From Burkholderiales bacterium (lineage in GTDB: Bacteria > Pseudomonadota > Gammaproteobacteria > Burkholderiales > Burkholderiaceae_C), in contig JAEKLF010000034.1 in the NCBI GenBank assembly GCA_019509985.1, positions 1-64,000 on the forward strand: a DNA stretch of 64,000 bases. Reading direction: 5' to 3'. Position numbers and translations under genes: made by a program. The number at the start of each line of letters is the position of its first letter. Position 1 is the stretch's first letter. Below, one piece after another: positions 46,889-56,448 of this stretch. The notes below the pieces were generated by a model. The model saw only the letters and a program-made list of their open reading frames with translations. It searched no databases and was not told where the DNA came from.

Positions 46889-48082
46889 TCAGCGCGGAGC
46901 TTGCAGCAGTGTTGTGACATCCAGGCGATAGGCCCGCCAGGCCGGCCAGGCCGCGGCCAGCAGTGCGAGCCCACCGGCCAGCAGCGGCACCAGCCACTCG
47001 GCGTCGCTCCAGCCCAAGCTGCCCAGGCGTAGCGACTGCCGTTCGGCCAACAGCCGCTCCAGCACCGCGACGAGGCCGTGACCCGCTGCCAAGCCCAGCA
47101 CCGTCGCGAGGCCGGCCAGCAGCAAGGCTTCCAGCGCAATCAGCGTCGCGACACGCCGGGCCGGCGCGCCCAGCATGCGCAGCATCGCCAGGTCGCCCTG
47201 GCGGGCGCGCACCGCGTGCAGCAAGGCCACCCACACCGACAGCCCCGCGGCCACCAGCAACACGATGCCAAAGCCCCGCAGCACCTCGGTGCCGGCGCCC
47301 ACCAGCCGCATCAGCCGGGCGGTCTCAAGCGCCGGCGCGGCGGACTGCAAGCCATCCTGCGCATTCACCCAGCGCGGCAGCATGACGGCCGCCAGCGGGC
47401 TGCGATAGCGCACCAAGGCCAGCGTGATCTCGCGTTTGTCGTCGTCCTCGTCATGCGCCTCGCCGGCGTGGTGTTCGGCATGCACCTCCCAGACCGACGC
47501 CAGATCGGTCAGCACCAGCCGGTCCAGCACGCTGCCCGAGTCGGCCAGCACGCCGACGACCTCGAACTGATGGTCGCCATGCGCGCCACCGCCTTCGGCC
47601 AGCCCATGGCTGCCGGCGAAATGGTCGCCCAGCTTCAGCCCACTGGTGCGCGCGACTTCGGCGCCCAGCACGGCCTGCATCGGCTTCGTCCACAGCACGC
47701 CCTGCCCCAGCCTGGCGCCGTAGAGGTCGATGTAGTCCGGCGTCGTACCGGCAATCCGGTAGCCGTGAAAGGAATCGCCCAGCGACAGCGGCACGGCCTG
47801 GGCGACCAAGGGCTGTTTCTTCAGCGCGTCCAGGGTGGAAAGCGGAATGTTGCCGGTGGGTGCGTCGAGGTGGAAGACGCCGGCCAGCATGATCTGCATC
47901 GGGCTGCCCTTGGCGCCGACGACGAGGTCGATGCTGGCCAGGTCGCGCTTCAGCCCGGCTTCGACCTGGGCGCTGGCGCGCAGCACGAAGGTCACGGCGG
48001 CGAGGCCGAGGGTCAGCAGCAGCAGGTTCAGCGCCGTCGTCAGCGGGCTGGACCACAGATAGCGCCAGGCCAGACGGATCAT
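46889..48082 (-). CDS. FtsX/LolC-type ABC transporter permease with histidine-rich loop
   Basis: A 397-residue permease with one N-terminal helix (LTTALNLLLLTLGLAAVTFVL), a large periplasmic domain and three C-terminal helices, the MacB/FtsX layout. The periplasmic domain has two histidine-rich stretches: SHGLAEGGGAHGDHQFEV and VHAEHHAGEAHDEDDD. Such clusters commonly bind zinc or other divalent metals. MLRMLGAPARRVATLIALEA is the conserved FtsX-type cytoplasmic loop. The ATG at 48082 was chosen; the upstream extension crosses the repeat. It works with the ATPase encoded 88 bases upstream. Confidence 0.88.
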   Translation of the reverse strand: MIRLAWRYLWSSPLTTALNLLLLTLGLAAVTFVLRASAQVEAGLKRDLASIDLVVGAKGSPMQIMLAGVFHLDAPTGNIPLSTLDALKKQPLVAQAVPLSLGDSFHGYRIAGTTPDYIDLYGARLGQGVLWTKPMQAVLGAEVARTSGLKLGDHFAGSHGLAEGGGAHGDHQFEVVGVLADSGSVLDRLVLTDLASVWEVHAEHHAGEAHDEDDDKREITLALVRYRSPLAAVMLPRWVNAQDGLQSAAPALETARLMRLVGAGTEVLRGFGIVLLVAAGLSVWVALLHAVRARQGDLAMLRMLGAPARRVATLIALEALLLAGLATVLGLAAGHGLVAVLERLLAERQSLRLGSLGWSDAEWLVPLLAGGLALLAAAWPAWRAYRLDVTTLLQAPR

Positions 48083-48109
48083 GTCTGTCCCTCGACCGAA
48101 GAGTACGCC

Positions 48110-48168
48110 GACCGATCCCCCGGGGTGATGGCAGGCCGGCTGGGGAGCGGCCCGGCGCTCGGCCTGCC
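48110..48168 (+). repeat. Palindromic intercistronic repeat, copy B (between ABC ATPase and permease)
   Basis: The core at 48134-48166 matches copy A with three differences. GGCAGGCCG (48130-48138) and CGGCCTGCC (48160-48168) form a 9-bp stem around it, and GATCCCCCGGGGTGATG nearby is a second small palindrome. The 40-base hairpin present in copy A is missing. Confidence 0.6.
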
Positions 48169-48170
48169 GA

Positions 48171-48812
48171 TCACAACACCACCTCCGCCACGTCAGCACG
48201 CTCGCTCAGCGCCTCCACGACGCGCGCGTCATGGCTGGCGATGACCAGCGTGCAGCCCTCGCGCTCGGCCGCGTCGAGCAGCAGAGCCAGCATGCGCAAG
48301 GTGTGCTCGTCGTCGAGATTGGCGCTGGGCTCATCGGCCAGCAGCAGGCGTGGGCGGCGCATCAGCGCGCGGGCCAGGGCCACGCGCTGGGCCTGGCCGA
48401 CGCTGAGCTGGTGCGGCCGGCGGCTGGCCAGCTCGGCAATGTCCAGCGCGGCCAGCAGCTCGGCTGCGCGGGCCGGGTCGGCGCCCTGCCCCGCCGCCAG
48501 TGCCGGCAGCGCGAGGTTCTCCGCCACGCTCAGCGCCTCGCTCAGGTGCAGACGCTGCGGGACGACGCCCAGCGTCGCGCCGCGCCACGCGTCCAGCGCA
48601 CGCGGACTCATGCCGTTCAGCGTGGCGTCCGCCACGGCCAACTCGCCCTGCTGCACACGCAGCAAGCCGGCCAACAAGGCGAGCAGCGTCGACTTGCCCG
48701 AGCCCGACGCGCCGCGCAGCAGCAGATGACGCCCGGCGGGCAACGCGAAATCGGCATATGCGATCTCACTGCCGCCGGCGTAGCGGTGGCGCAGCTCGCG
48801 CCAGGCCAGCAT
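48171..48812 (-). CDS. ABC transporter ATP-binding protein (LolD/MacB type)
   Basis: A 213-residue ATPase of the LolD class. Walker A is RGASGSGKSTLLALLAGLL, the Q-loop lies in LGVVPQRLHLSEALSVAENL, the signature is HQLSVGQAQRVALARALMRR (LSVGQ in place of LSGGQ) and Walker B is LLLADEPSANLD, followed by VIASHD. Its ATG overlaps the msrA stop. With the permease and DUF3299 protein it probably forms a mechanotransmission-type system acting on a periplasmic substrate. Confidence 0.92.
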   Translation of the reverse strand: MLAWRELRHRYAGGSEIAYADFALPAGRHLLLRGASGSGKSTLLALLAGLLRVQQGELAVADATLNGMSPRALDAWRGATLGVVPQRLHLSEALSVAENLALPALAAGQGADPARAAELLAALDIAELASRRPHQLSVGQAQRVALARALMRRPRLLLADEPSANLDDEHTLRMLALLLDAAEREGCTLVIASHDARVVEALSERADVAEVVL

Positions 48813-49348
48813 CACTTGACCAGGCGCTTGAAGCTGGCGAGGAACTTGTCCACCTTGCCGGCGACGACGAAGGCGCAATAGCCCTGCTCCGGGTTGCGGG
48901 CGTAGTAGTGCTGGTGATAGGCCTCGGCCGTGTGGTAGTTCGTCTCGGGCAGCAGCTCGGTGACGACGCGGCCGCCGTGGTGGTCGTCGGCTTCCTTGAT
49001 GACTTCGGCGGCAAGCTGGCGCTGTGCTTCGGTGTGCCAGTAGATGCCGGAGCGGTACTGCGTACCGACGTCCGCACCCTGGCGGTTCAGTGTCGTCGGG
49101 TCGTGGATGGTGAAGAACACCTCCAGCAGTTCGCGCAGCGAGACCTCGCTCGGGTCGAAGTCGATGCGCACGACCTCGGCATAGCCAGTGTTGCCGCCGC
49201 AGACGGCCTCGTAGCTGGGCTTGGGGCCCTGGCCATTGCTGTAGCCGTTCTCGACGTGGTGCACGCCGCGCACGCGCTCGTAGACGGCCTCCAGGCACCA
49301 GAAGCAGCCGCCGGCCAGGGTGATGCGTTCGAGATTCGTAGCAGGCAT
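48812..49348 (-). CDS. msrA: Peptide methionine-(S)-S-oxide reductase
   Basis: MsrA reduces the S epimer of methionine sulfoxide in proteins. The 178-residue enzyme has the catalytic GGCFWCLE with C15, and ENGYSNGQGPKPSYEAVCGG, TTLNRQGADVGTQYRSGIY as substrate-binding segments. No signal peptide is present, so it is cytoplasmic. ATG 49348 has weak upstream pairing; an in-frame extension of about 13 residues is possible. It overlaps the ABC ATPase gene, so both are coexpressed. Confidence 0.95.
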   Translation of the reverse strand: MPATNLERITLAGGCFWCLEAVYERVRGVHHVENGYSNGQGPKPSYEAVCGGNTGYAEVVRIDFDPSEVSLRELLEVFFTIHDPTTLNRQGADVGTQYRSGIYWHTEAQRQLAAEVIKEADDHHGGRVVTELLPETNYHTAEAYHQHYYARNPEQGYCAFVVAGKVDKFLASFKRLVK

Positions 49349-49358
49349 GAGATGACCT

Positions 49359-52300
49359 TCAATGAGCGCCGAGGGATAGCTCGACATGGGGGTGCCAGGC
49401 GGCGTCGCAAGCCCCGTCGCAGAGCTTGGGTGCGGCCAGGAAGACACGGGCGTTGGGGGCGCCACGGGCCAGCAGTGCGTCGCGCACGGCCACGGCGCGG
49501 GCCACGGCGAGCTGGCTCAGGGATTCGTCGTCGACGGCGTAGCTGGCCAGCAGCAGCGCGCGCATCTGCTCGGCCGGCACGTCCTTGGCAAAGCCGAGCA
49601 CGTTCTTGGGCTTGTTGGGCAGCTTGCTGGCCTGGTAGAGGCGCTTGAGGGCGGCATCGGGTGTCGCTGAACTCTCGGCCTTCAGCGCGGCTGCCAGGCG
49701 CTGCTCGCGGATGGCCTGGCCTTCGGCGGCCGGGGCGGCCCAGCCGGTCAGCGTCAGTTGCACGCCGGGCTTGTCGGTCAGCAGCTTGGCGACGCGGTCC
49801 AGTTTGTCGATGGCAGCCAGCTCGGCGCTGCCGGGCGTGAAGGCAACCTCGCCTTCCTCCGGCGCATCGCTGCCGCTGAACAGCGAGAACGGCGATGTCA
49901 GCGCCTTGCCGATGAGATTGAGGATGAGCTTCCAGACGATGCCGCCGACGCTGAAGTCGGGGTCGTTCAGCGAGCCGCTGACGGGCAGGTTCACGTCGAT
50001 GACGCCGTCGCGGTCCTTCAGCAGCGCAACGGCAAAGCGCACCGGCAGCGTCGTCGCGGTGGGACTGTCGACCTTGTCGCCGAAGGTCAGCTGGTTCAGG
50101 ATGATCTGGTTGCTGGCACTGAGCAGGCCGCCGGGTTCGACCTTGTAGCGCAGCTTGGTGGACAGCTTGCCGCGCTCGATCGCGTAGCCGGCGTACTTGC
50201 CGGCGTAGGGCGACAGCGGCGCGAGTTCGATGTCGGTTGCGTTGGCGGCAATGTCCATCGCCAGCGGCGCACCGGGCTTGAGCTGCCCGTCGATCTCGAG
50301 CAGGCCGGTGCCGGCCACCTTGCCGCGCAGCGTCAGTGGCGCCATCGTCGTGCTGGTGGACGAGAAGGCGCCCAGCGAACCCTGCAACTCGGTCAGCCGC
50401 GCGCTGTAGTTGGGGCGCACGAAGCGGTCGTTGAAGTCGACGAGGCCGCGGTTGACGCGAATGCGCTCAACGGCGAACTCGGGTGCCGGGGCGGAGGCAG
50501 CAGATGCCGCCGAAGCGGCCGCCGCCGCGGTTTCGGCCGGGCCGATGTCGCGCAGGTTGAAGCGACCCTGCTCGCTGACGATGAGCCGGGCGTAGGCATC
50601 GTCCAGCAGCGCGTCGTGCACCGTCACGCGGGCTGGCGCGCCGGGCGCCAGTGCGAGCTTGAGGCCGTCGAGCTGCAGCAGCTGCCAGCTCAGCAGGTCC
50701 TCGCCGACAACGCGCGCACCGTCGACGACCCGCGCTTGCATCAACGCCAGCGGCCCGACGCGCACGTCGCCGCCGATGCCGGCCGTCCAGGCGCCACTCG
50801 TCTGTTGACTGGCGGTGACCTCGGCCTTGAGCCCCAGTTCACCGCGCTGCAGGTGCAGGCCCCAGGCCGGGTCGAGGTAGGCGTTGAAGAGCTGCAGCGG
50901 CAAGGCCTTGGCCTGCAGGTTGCCGGTGGCCGACAGCGGCGCCAGGCCGACGCGGCCGCTCCACTGCAGGCTGCCGGCGCTGGCCGTGACGGGCTGGTCG
51001 TTGGCGCCGAGTGCCGCAAGCTGGGTCGTCAGCTGCGTCTGCAGCGGCGCACTCGAGGGCCAGGTCAGCGCGCCAATCTGCAGGCGCAGCGGCTCGATGG
51101 CCAGCGCCACGGGCGTCATCCCCTCGGGCACGGCGGCGTCACGCCAGCGCAGCGCGCCGCGTTCGACCACCAGGCCAGCGAGCTGGAGCTTCCACGCCGG
51201 GCCGGCCGCCGGCGCGGACGCCGCTCCGGCGGGCTTCAGCAGGCCCGCGATGTTGAGGCTTCCGTCGTGCGCGCGGGCGAGCTGGGCGCGCGGCGCGTCC
51301 AGCTTCAGCGTGCCGACACGGATCGCATGACCGGCGGGGTCGACGTCGGCCTGGTCGAGCTGGGCGGTCGCCAGCGTCAGCAGCGGCTTTCCCTGCAGGG
51401 CCAGCCGCAGGTCGGCGATGCGCAGGTCGCTGAGGGCCAGCTTGGCGCGGTCGGCCGCGCCATCGGCCAGCGGATCCTTCACGCGGAGCGCGGCCTTGGT
51501 CGACACACCGGCCGCGAGCCTGGCGCCGGCTGGCAGCGGCAGCCAGGCGGCCAGGCGCTCTAGCGCGAGGCCGTTCAGCTCGGCGTCGGCCTCCAGCGCC
51601 TCGGGCGACAGGCGGGCCTGAGCGGTCAGCGTGGCCCGGTCCAGGCCCAGGCTGGCGTCGAGCTGGGCGGACGTCTTGAGCGGCCAAGCGGCGGCGCCGA
51701 CCTTGAGCTGGATGGCATCCAGCACCAGGTCGCGCGCCGTGAAGCGGCCGTCCCTGATTTCCAGGCCGGCGACGCTGAATTGCCAGGGCTGTTGCGGCAC
51801 CGCAGGCTTGGCGGTGTCGCCGGGGCTGGCTGGCAAGAGCCGCAGCCAGCCGCTGGGCGACTCGAGCAGGATCTGGCCGAAGCCGAGCTGGCGGCGCAGC
51901 GGTTGCACATCGGCCAGCGGCACGCTGAGGCGCTTGAAGCCCAGCAGCGGCTGGCCGTCGGGCTGGGTCAGCGCCAGGTCGTGCAGCTGCACGCCGCCGC
52001 TGAGCTTGACGCCCGGCGGCTGCTTCGGGCGCTCGGCAAAGTCCAGGGCCAGATCGACGTCGAGCCGGCCGGTGCTCAGGCGCACCGGCGCGCTGGCGGG
52101 CAGATAGGCGGCCAGCGGTGCGATGTCCAGGCCGGCGAGCTTGAAGGACAGGCGCGCGCTGGCCTCGTCGGCAAAGGGCAAGGCCTCGGCGCGGCTGTCG
52201 AAGGCGACACCATCGAGCTTGCCGCTGAGCTGGGGCACGACCTTGACCTTGACGTCGGATTCCAGCGTTGACACGAAGGGCAGCGCCAGGTGCAGGGCCG

Positions 52301-52835
52301 CGAGCTCATGCTTGCGCTGCACGGGGCGGTCGTCGAAGACAATGCGGCCATCCGCCAGCTCGATGTTGTAGACGGCGAATTCGGGCTCGGCGTCGTCGGT
52401 GGCCGGCTTGTCGCCGGGCTTGGCGGTAAAGCGCTCGATCAGGTCATCGATGTCGTAGTGGCCTTCGGCCGTGCGTGCGACGCGCAGCTCGGGCTGGGTC
52501 AGTGCCAGCGATTCGACGACGAGATGACCCCGCAGCAGCGAGCGCAGCGACAGCGCACCGTCCAGCCTAGCCAGCGTGAACAACGGCGCATCCTTGGCCG
52601 TGGCGCCGGCGATGGTCAAGCCTTCGACAACGACGCCCAGGCGCCAGGGCTGGAAGCGGGCCTGCTGGATGCTGATCGGTCGGCCGAGGGCTTCGGTGCC
52701 AAGCGCCGCGCCGCGGCCGGTGATCCAGCCCGGCAGCATGAGCGTGGCGATCAGCAGCGTCAGGACGACGACGGTCGCCAACGCGGCGAGGGTCCAGAGG
52801 GCGATGCGGGCGGGGGAGCGGGTGAAGGTCATCAC
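49359..52835 (-). CDS. Large DUF748 / AsmA-like envelope protein
   Basis: A 1158-residue protein with one N-terminal membrane helix (IALWTLAALATVVVLTLLIA) and then a long, alanine- and leucine-rich periplasmic body. The beginning (GRPISIQQARFQPWRLGVVVEGL) and PLFTLARLDGALSLRSLLRG match the AsmA/DUF748 type, now thought to build bridge-like lipid-transfer structures. The C-terminal part (GSLNDPDFSVGGIVWKLILN, then VQLTLTGWAAP) resembles an OmpA-like end. The ATG at 52835 lies 16 bp from the divergent YdcF-like gene. It precedes msrA by 10 bases and may belong to the same leftward unit. Confidence 0.85.
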   Translation of the reverse strand: MMTFTRSPARIALWTLAALATVVVLTLLIATLMLPGWITGRGAALGTEALGRPISIQQARFQPWRLGVVVEGLTIAGATAKDAPLFTLARLDGALSLRSLLRGHLVVESLALTQPELRVARTAEGHYDIDDLIERFTAKPGDKPATDDAEPEFAVYNIELADGRIVFDDRPVQRKHELAALHLALPFVSTLESDVKVKVVPQLSGKLDGVAFDSRAEALPFADEASARLSFKLAGLDIAPLAAYLPASAPVRLSTGRLDVDLALDFAERPKQPPGVKLSGGVQLHDLALTQPDGQPLLGFKRLSVPLADVQPLRRQLGFGQILLESPSGWLRLLPASPGDTAKPAVPQQPWQFSVAGLEIRDGRFTARDLVLDAIQLKVGAAAWPLKTSAQLDASLGLDRATLTAQARLSPEALEADAELNGLALERLAAWLPLPAGARLAAGVSTKAALRVKDPLADGAADRAKLALSDLRIADLRLALQGKPLLTLATAQLDQADVDPAGHAIRVGTLKLDAPRAQLARAHDGSLNIAGLLKPAGAASAPAAGPAWKLQLAGLVVERGALRWRDAAVPEGMTPVALAIEPLRLQIGALTWPSSAPLQTQLTTQLAALGANDQPVTASAGSLQWSGRVGLAPLSATGNLQAKALPLQLFNAYLDPAWGLHLQRGELGLKAEVTASQQTSGAWTAGIGGDVRVGPLALMQARVVDGARVVGEDLLSWQLLQLDGLKLALAPGAPARVTVHDALLDDAYARLIVSEQGRFNLRDIGPAETAAAAASAASAASAPAPEFAVERIRVNRGLVDFNDRFVRPNYSARLTELQGSLGAFSSTSTTMAPLTLRGKVAGTGLLEIDGQLKPGAPLAMDIAANATDIELAPLSPYAGKYAGYAIERGKLSTKLRYKVEPGGLLSASNQIILNQLTFGDKVDSPTATTLPVRFAVALLKDRDGVIDVNLPVSGSLNDPDFSVGGIVWKLILNLIGKALTSPFSLFSGSDAPEEGEVAFTPGSAELAAIDKLDRVAKLLTDKPGVQLTLTGWAAPAAEGQAIREQRLAAALKAESSATPDAALKRLYQASKLPNKPKNVLGFAKDVPAEQMRALLLASYAVDDESLSQLAVARAVAVRDALLARGAPNARVFLAAPKLCDGACDAAWHPHVELSLGAH

Positions 52836-52851
52836 GGCGGACGCATTATTG

Positions 52852-53664
52852 ATGTCGGCGATGATGCCGGCGGTGAGCTTGCACCTCGACTACTCCGGCT
52901 TCAAGACCCTGCTGCTCGCGGCCGCGCTGCCGCCGGCACCCCTGCTGCTGTTGGCGGCGTGGGGCGGCTGGCGCCTGCGACGCGGCCGGCGCTTTGGCGG
53001 GCCGCTGCTGGGCCTGGCGCTGGCACTGATCTGGCTGTCGGCGACCGAGGCGGCCGGTGAGTTGCTGAGCCGCGCCATCGGCGGCCCGGCCGCGCTGACC
53101 CGGAACCAGGTCAATGCGCTGAAGGGGCGCACGGATGGCGCCGTGCTGGTGCTGGGCGGGGGCGTGCACCGCCATCTGCCCGAATACGACGCCGGAGCGC
53201 CCAAGCGGTTGACGGCCGAGCGCCTGGCCTATGGCGTCTGGCTGGCGCGGCGCACGGGCTGGCCGCTGGCCTTCTCGGGGGGCATCGGCTGGACGGCGAC
53301 CGAACTGCGGGAGCCCGAAGCCGGCATCGTGGCCCGCGTCGCCGCCGAGGACTATGGCCTGCCGTTGCGATGGGTCGAGTCCAGCTCGCGCGACACGCGG
53401 GAGAACGCTTCCAACTCCTTGCCGCCGCTGGCCGCTGCGGGCGTGAAGCAGGTCGTGCTCGTGACCGACGACGCCCACATGCGCCGGGCGGTGCGCGCCT
53501 TCGAGGCCGTGGCCGCACCGCTGGGCTTGAGCATCGTGCCGGCGCCGGTCGGCCTGCGGGACGACGCCCTGACCCGCTTCGACGACTGGTGCCCGTCGGT
53601 CGAGGGCTTTGCGCGCGTGCGCAACATCGTCTACGAGACGCTGGCCTGGTGGGCAGGCCGGTGA
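52852..53664 (+). CDS. YdcF-like (DUF218) membrane protein
   Basis: The protein has about 270 residues; the start is uncertain (ATG 52852, 52861 or 52864). Two N-terminal membrane helices (TLLLAAALPPAPLLLLAAWG and GPLLGLALALIWLSATEAAG) precede the DUF218 domain: GAVLVLGGGVHRH, ERLAYGVWLARRTGWPLAFS, ESSSRDTRENA and VVLVTDDAHMRRAVRAFEA. Family members include SanA and YdcF, linked to envelope integrity and cyclic enterobacterial antigen length control. The catalytic role is not settled. It is divergent from the DUF748 gene. Confidence 0.88.
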   Translation: MSAMMPAVSLHLDYSGFKTLLLAAALPPAPLLLLAAWGGWRLRRGRRFGGPLLGLALALIWLSATEAAGELLSRAIGGPAALTRNQVNALKGRTDGAVLVLGGGVHRHLPEYDAGAPKRLTAERLAYGVWLARRTGWPLAFSGGIGWTATELREPEAGIVARVAAEDYGLPLRWVESSSRDTRENASNSLPPLAAAGVKQVVLVTDDAHMRRAVRAFEAVAAPLGLSIVPAPVGLRDDALTRFDDWCPSVEGFARVRNIVYETLAWWAGR

Positions 53665-53671
53665 ACGGGCC

Positions 53672-53713
53672 GCAAAAATAGAAACCCCGCCGGGCTTGAA
53701 GGCCGGGCGGGGT
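53672..53713 (-). terminator. Intrinsic terminator after ubiD (possibly bidirectional)
   Basis: CCCCGCC and GGCGGGG-type arms with one bulged base form a GC-rich stem (53685-53712), followed on the minus strand by TTTCTATTTTTG. It lies 115 bases beyond the ubiD stop and 8 bases beyond the convergent ydcF-like stop. The intervening 53714-53827 holds a 7-bp hairpin (CTGGCGC/GCGCCAG, 53762-53785) and no gene. Confidence 0.7.
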
Positions 53714-53827
53714 GGGTGGCTATGCCACCTTGGGGCTCCACGGCGATTTGCCGAAGGGCTCCTGGCGCGCAAGGGATTGCGCCAGAGGTTGCGCCTGAAA
53801 AGGCAATTCAACAGTAGGCGAGCGCCA

Positions 53828-55366
53828 TCAGGCCTTCAAGAAGAGTTGCCCGAATAGCGCCTCGGCTCGCTTTGTGACTTCATCGGGCAGGCTGATGCCG
53901 CGACCCCACTCGCGGCTGGTTTCGCCCGACCATTTGTTGGTCGCGTCCAGCCCCATCTTGCCGCCCAGACCGCTGACGGGCGAGGCGAAGTCGAGGTAGT
54001 CGATGGGCGTGTTGTCGACCAGCGTCGTGTCCCGCACCGGGTCCATGCGGGTCGTGATGGCCCAAATCACCTCCTGCCAGTTGCGCGTGTCGATGTCGTC
54101 GTCCACCACGACGATGAACTTCGTGTACATGAACTGGCGCAGGAAGCTCCAGATGCCGAACATCAGCCGCTTGGCATGGCCGGGGTAGGACTTCTTGATC
54201 GATACGACGGCCATCCGGTAGCTGCACCCCTCGGGCGGCAGGTAGAAGTCGACGATCTCGGGGAACTGCTTCTGCAGGATGGGCACGAACACTTCGTTGA
54301 GCGCGACGCCCAGGATGGCGGGCTCGTCCGGCGGCTTGCCGGTGTAGGTCGAGTGGTAGATCGGGTTCTTGCGCTGGGTCTGGCGCGTGATCTCGAAGAC
54401 CGGAAACCAGTCCTGCTCGTTGTAATAGCCGGTGTGGTCGCCGAAGGGGCCTTCGAGCGCGTGCAGGTAGCCGCCCTTCTCCTTCAACGGCACGCCGTGC
54501 TCGCTGACGCCGGTATAGCCGGGCGCGGCGGGTGGGATGTGGCCTTCCAGCACGATTTCGGCCGAGGCCGGCGCCTGCAGAGGCTGATCCTTGCCGACGC
54601 CGGTATTGACCAGTTCGGTGCGGGAGCCACGCAGCAGGCCGGCAAATTGATATTCAGACAGCGAATCCGGCACCGGCGTGACGGCGCCCAGGATTGTGGC
54701 CGGGTCGGCGCCCAGCGCCACGGCGATGGGGAAAGGCTGACCCGGATTGGCCAGCGCGAAGTCCCGGAAGTCCAGCGCGCCGCCGCGATGGGCCAGCCAG
54801 CGCATGATGACTTGTCGGGGACCGATGAGCTGCTGGCGGTAGATGCCGAGGTTCTGTCGGCTGCGAGTCGGGCCCCGGGTGATGACCAGACCCCACGTGA
54901 TCAGGGGGGCTGCGTCGTCCGGCCAGCAGGTCTGGATGGGCAGGCGGCCGAGGTCGATTTCGGAGCCTTCCAGCACTTCCTCCTGGCATGGTGCGCGGCG
55001 CTGCACGCTGGGTTTCATGTCCCACAGCGCCTTGACCATCTGCAGCAGCTTTCCGGCGTCCTTCAGGCTCTTCGGCGGGTCGGGCTCCTTGAGGCTGGCC
55101 AGTACCCGGCCGACATCCCTCAAATCGGCCAGAGACTCAGCGCCCATGCCGAGTGCGACGCGCCGCGTTGTCCCGAAAAGATTGGTCAAGGCGGGGGTGG
55201 AAAACCCGGCTGGCGCCTCGAACAGCAGGGCCGGTCCGCCGGCTCGAAGCACGCGGTCGCTGAGGGCCGTCATCTCCAGCACAGGCGAGACTTTTTCACG
55301 CACGCGCTTCAGCTCCCCGAGGCTCTCAAGGCCGGCGATGAAGTCCCGCAAGTCGCTGTATTTCAT
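53828..55366 (-). CDS. ubiD: UbiD-family 3-octaprenyl-4-hydroxybenzoate decarboxylase
   Basis: UbiD removes the carboxyl group of the prenylated benzoate during ubiquinone synthesis, using prenylated FMN made by UbiX. The 512-residue protein matches the family. It starts with [20 protein letters not shown], has [60 protein letters not shown], and [20 protein letters not shown]. The prFMN-binding and catalytic acid regions are intact. The ATG at 55366 fits the family start. No ubiX is in the window. It is followed by an intrinsic terminator. Confidence 0.93.
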   Translation of the reverse strand: MKYSDLRDFIAGLESLGELKRVREKVSPVLEMTALSDRVLRAGGPALLFEAPAGFSTPALTNLFGTTRRVALGMGAESLADLRDVGRVLASLKEPDPPKSLKDAGKLLQMVKALWDMKPSVQRRAPCQEEVLEGSEIDLGRLPIQTCWPDDAAPLITWGLVITRGPTRSRQNLGIYRQQLIGPRQVIMRWLAHRGGALDFRDFALANPGQPFPIAVALGADPATILGAVTPVPDSLSEYQFAGLLRGSRTELVNTGVGKDQPLQAPASAEIVLEGHIPPAAPGYTGVSEHGVPLKEKGGYLHALEGPFGDHTGYYNEQDWFPVFEITRQTQRKNPIYHSTYTGKPPDEPAILGVALNEVFVPILQKQFPEIVDFYLPPEGCSYRMAVVSIKKSYPGHAKRLMFGIWSFLRQFMYTKFIVVVDDDIDTRNWQEVIWAITTRMDPVRDTTLVDNTPIDYLDFASPVSGLGGKMGLDATNKWSGETSREWGRGISLPDEVTKRAEALFGQLFLKA

Positions 55367-55399
55367 AACTGAAAGTAGTATTGATCGGCGAAAACAGCC

Positions 55400-55427
55400 T
55401 TGACGGGTTATCTTCGGCTCGTAAAAT
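55400..55427 (+). promoter_or_regulatory. Candidate sigma-70 promoter upstream of the lytic transglycosylase gene
   Basis: TTGACG (55400-55405) and TAAAAT (55422-55427) are separated by 16 bases, a near-consensus arrangement. The start codon is 163 bases downstream, so a long leader is expected. No other ORF lies between. Confidence 0.5.
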
Positions 55428-55589
55428 TCGCCGCTTCGGGTTTCTACGGAAGCCCACTCCCGGTCGGGCCCACCGGGCACTGGCGTGCCACAGGCCCACA
55501 GCAATGGCCGGGAAATTATCACCGTCGCCCCCACCCAGACCGCCGCACACGCCGGCAGCCTGAGGTGGGCTGCGACAAAAGGGAGTCGC

Positions 55590-56435
55590 ATGACGACACG
55601 TCAAGACCTGATCAGCCTGACCCGCCGCACGCGGGAGTCGGCGTCGCTGTTCGTCCAGGACATCGGCAACGGCATGCTCGTGGTCAGCCACAACACGCTG
55701 GCCCTCGTGGGCCTGGCCGTGGTGGCCGTGTTGCTGGTGTTCACGAGCCAGGCGGGGTTGCGCGAGAAGCTGGAAACCGCCACCTTCGGTTGGCTGAGCG
55801 CCCGCCAGGAGGCACGCGCCGAGGCCGAGGGCAATACGCTGCTGAGTGCCGCCGAGCCCGATGCCATCGCCCGCGCCACCGCCACCGACCCGCGCGAGCT
55901 GAGCCGCCAGCAGGCGGCCGTCGCCCACTGGCTGGCCCGGCGCTATCACGTCGCGCCCGAGCCGGTCAGCCGCCTCGTGCAGGAGGCCTGGGGCCTGGGC
56001 CAGCGCGCCAAGGTCGAGCCGACGCTGATCCTGGCCATCGTTGCCATCGAGTCCGGCTTCAACCCGTTTGCGCAGAGCACCGTCGGCGCCCAGGGCCTGA
56101 TGCAGGTCATGACGCGCGTTCATGACGACAAGTACGAGGCCTTCGGCGGCACGCTGGCGGCCTTTGATCCGGTGACCAACCTGCGCGTCGGCGTGCAGGT
56201 GCTGAAGGAGTGCATCCAGCGCGCCGGCGGCCTGGAGGAAGGCCTGCGTTACTACGTCGGCGCGGCCAACCTGGCCGAGGACACCGGTTATGCCGGCCGC
56301 GTGCTGGCCGAGCACGAGCTGCTGCGCGCCGTCGCTTCCGGCCGCACCGTGCCGGCGACCACGACCGTGCGCCCGCTGCGCGAGGCGGCGTCGGCCCCGG
56401 CTGGCGAATCTGCCCAGGTGGCGCTGCTGCGCTGA
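55590..56435 (+). CDS. Membrane-anchored lytic transglycosylase (SLT family)
   Basis: The 281-residue protein has an N-terminal membrane helix ([19 protein letters not shown]) and a C-terminal SLT domain. The catalytic glutamate is E154 in [18 protein letters not shown], followed by the usual [32 protein letters not shown] is the end of the domain. It cleaves peptidoglycan with formation of anhydro-muramyl ends. GGGAG lies nine bases before ATG 55590. Which machine it serves is unknown; type IV pilus genes lie 2 kb away but in a separate unit. Confidence 0.9.
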   Translation: MTTRQDLISLTRRTRESASLFVQDIGNGMLVVSHNTLALVGLAVVAVLLVFTSQAGLREKLETATFGWLSARQEARAEAEGNTLLSAAEPDAIARATATDPRELSRQQAAVAHWLARRYHVAPEPVSRLVQEAWGLGQRAKVEPTLILAIVAIESGFNPFAQSTVGAQGLMQVMTRVHDDKYEAFGGTLAAFDPVTNLRVGVQVLKECIQRAGGLEEGLRYYVGAANLAEDTGYAGRVLAEHELLRAVASGRTVPATTTVRPLREAASAPAGESAQVALLR

Positions 56436-56448
56436 ACTACACTGGCCG

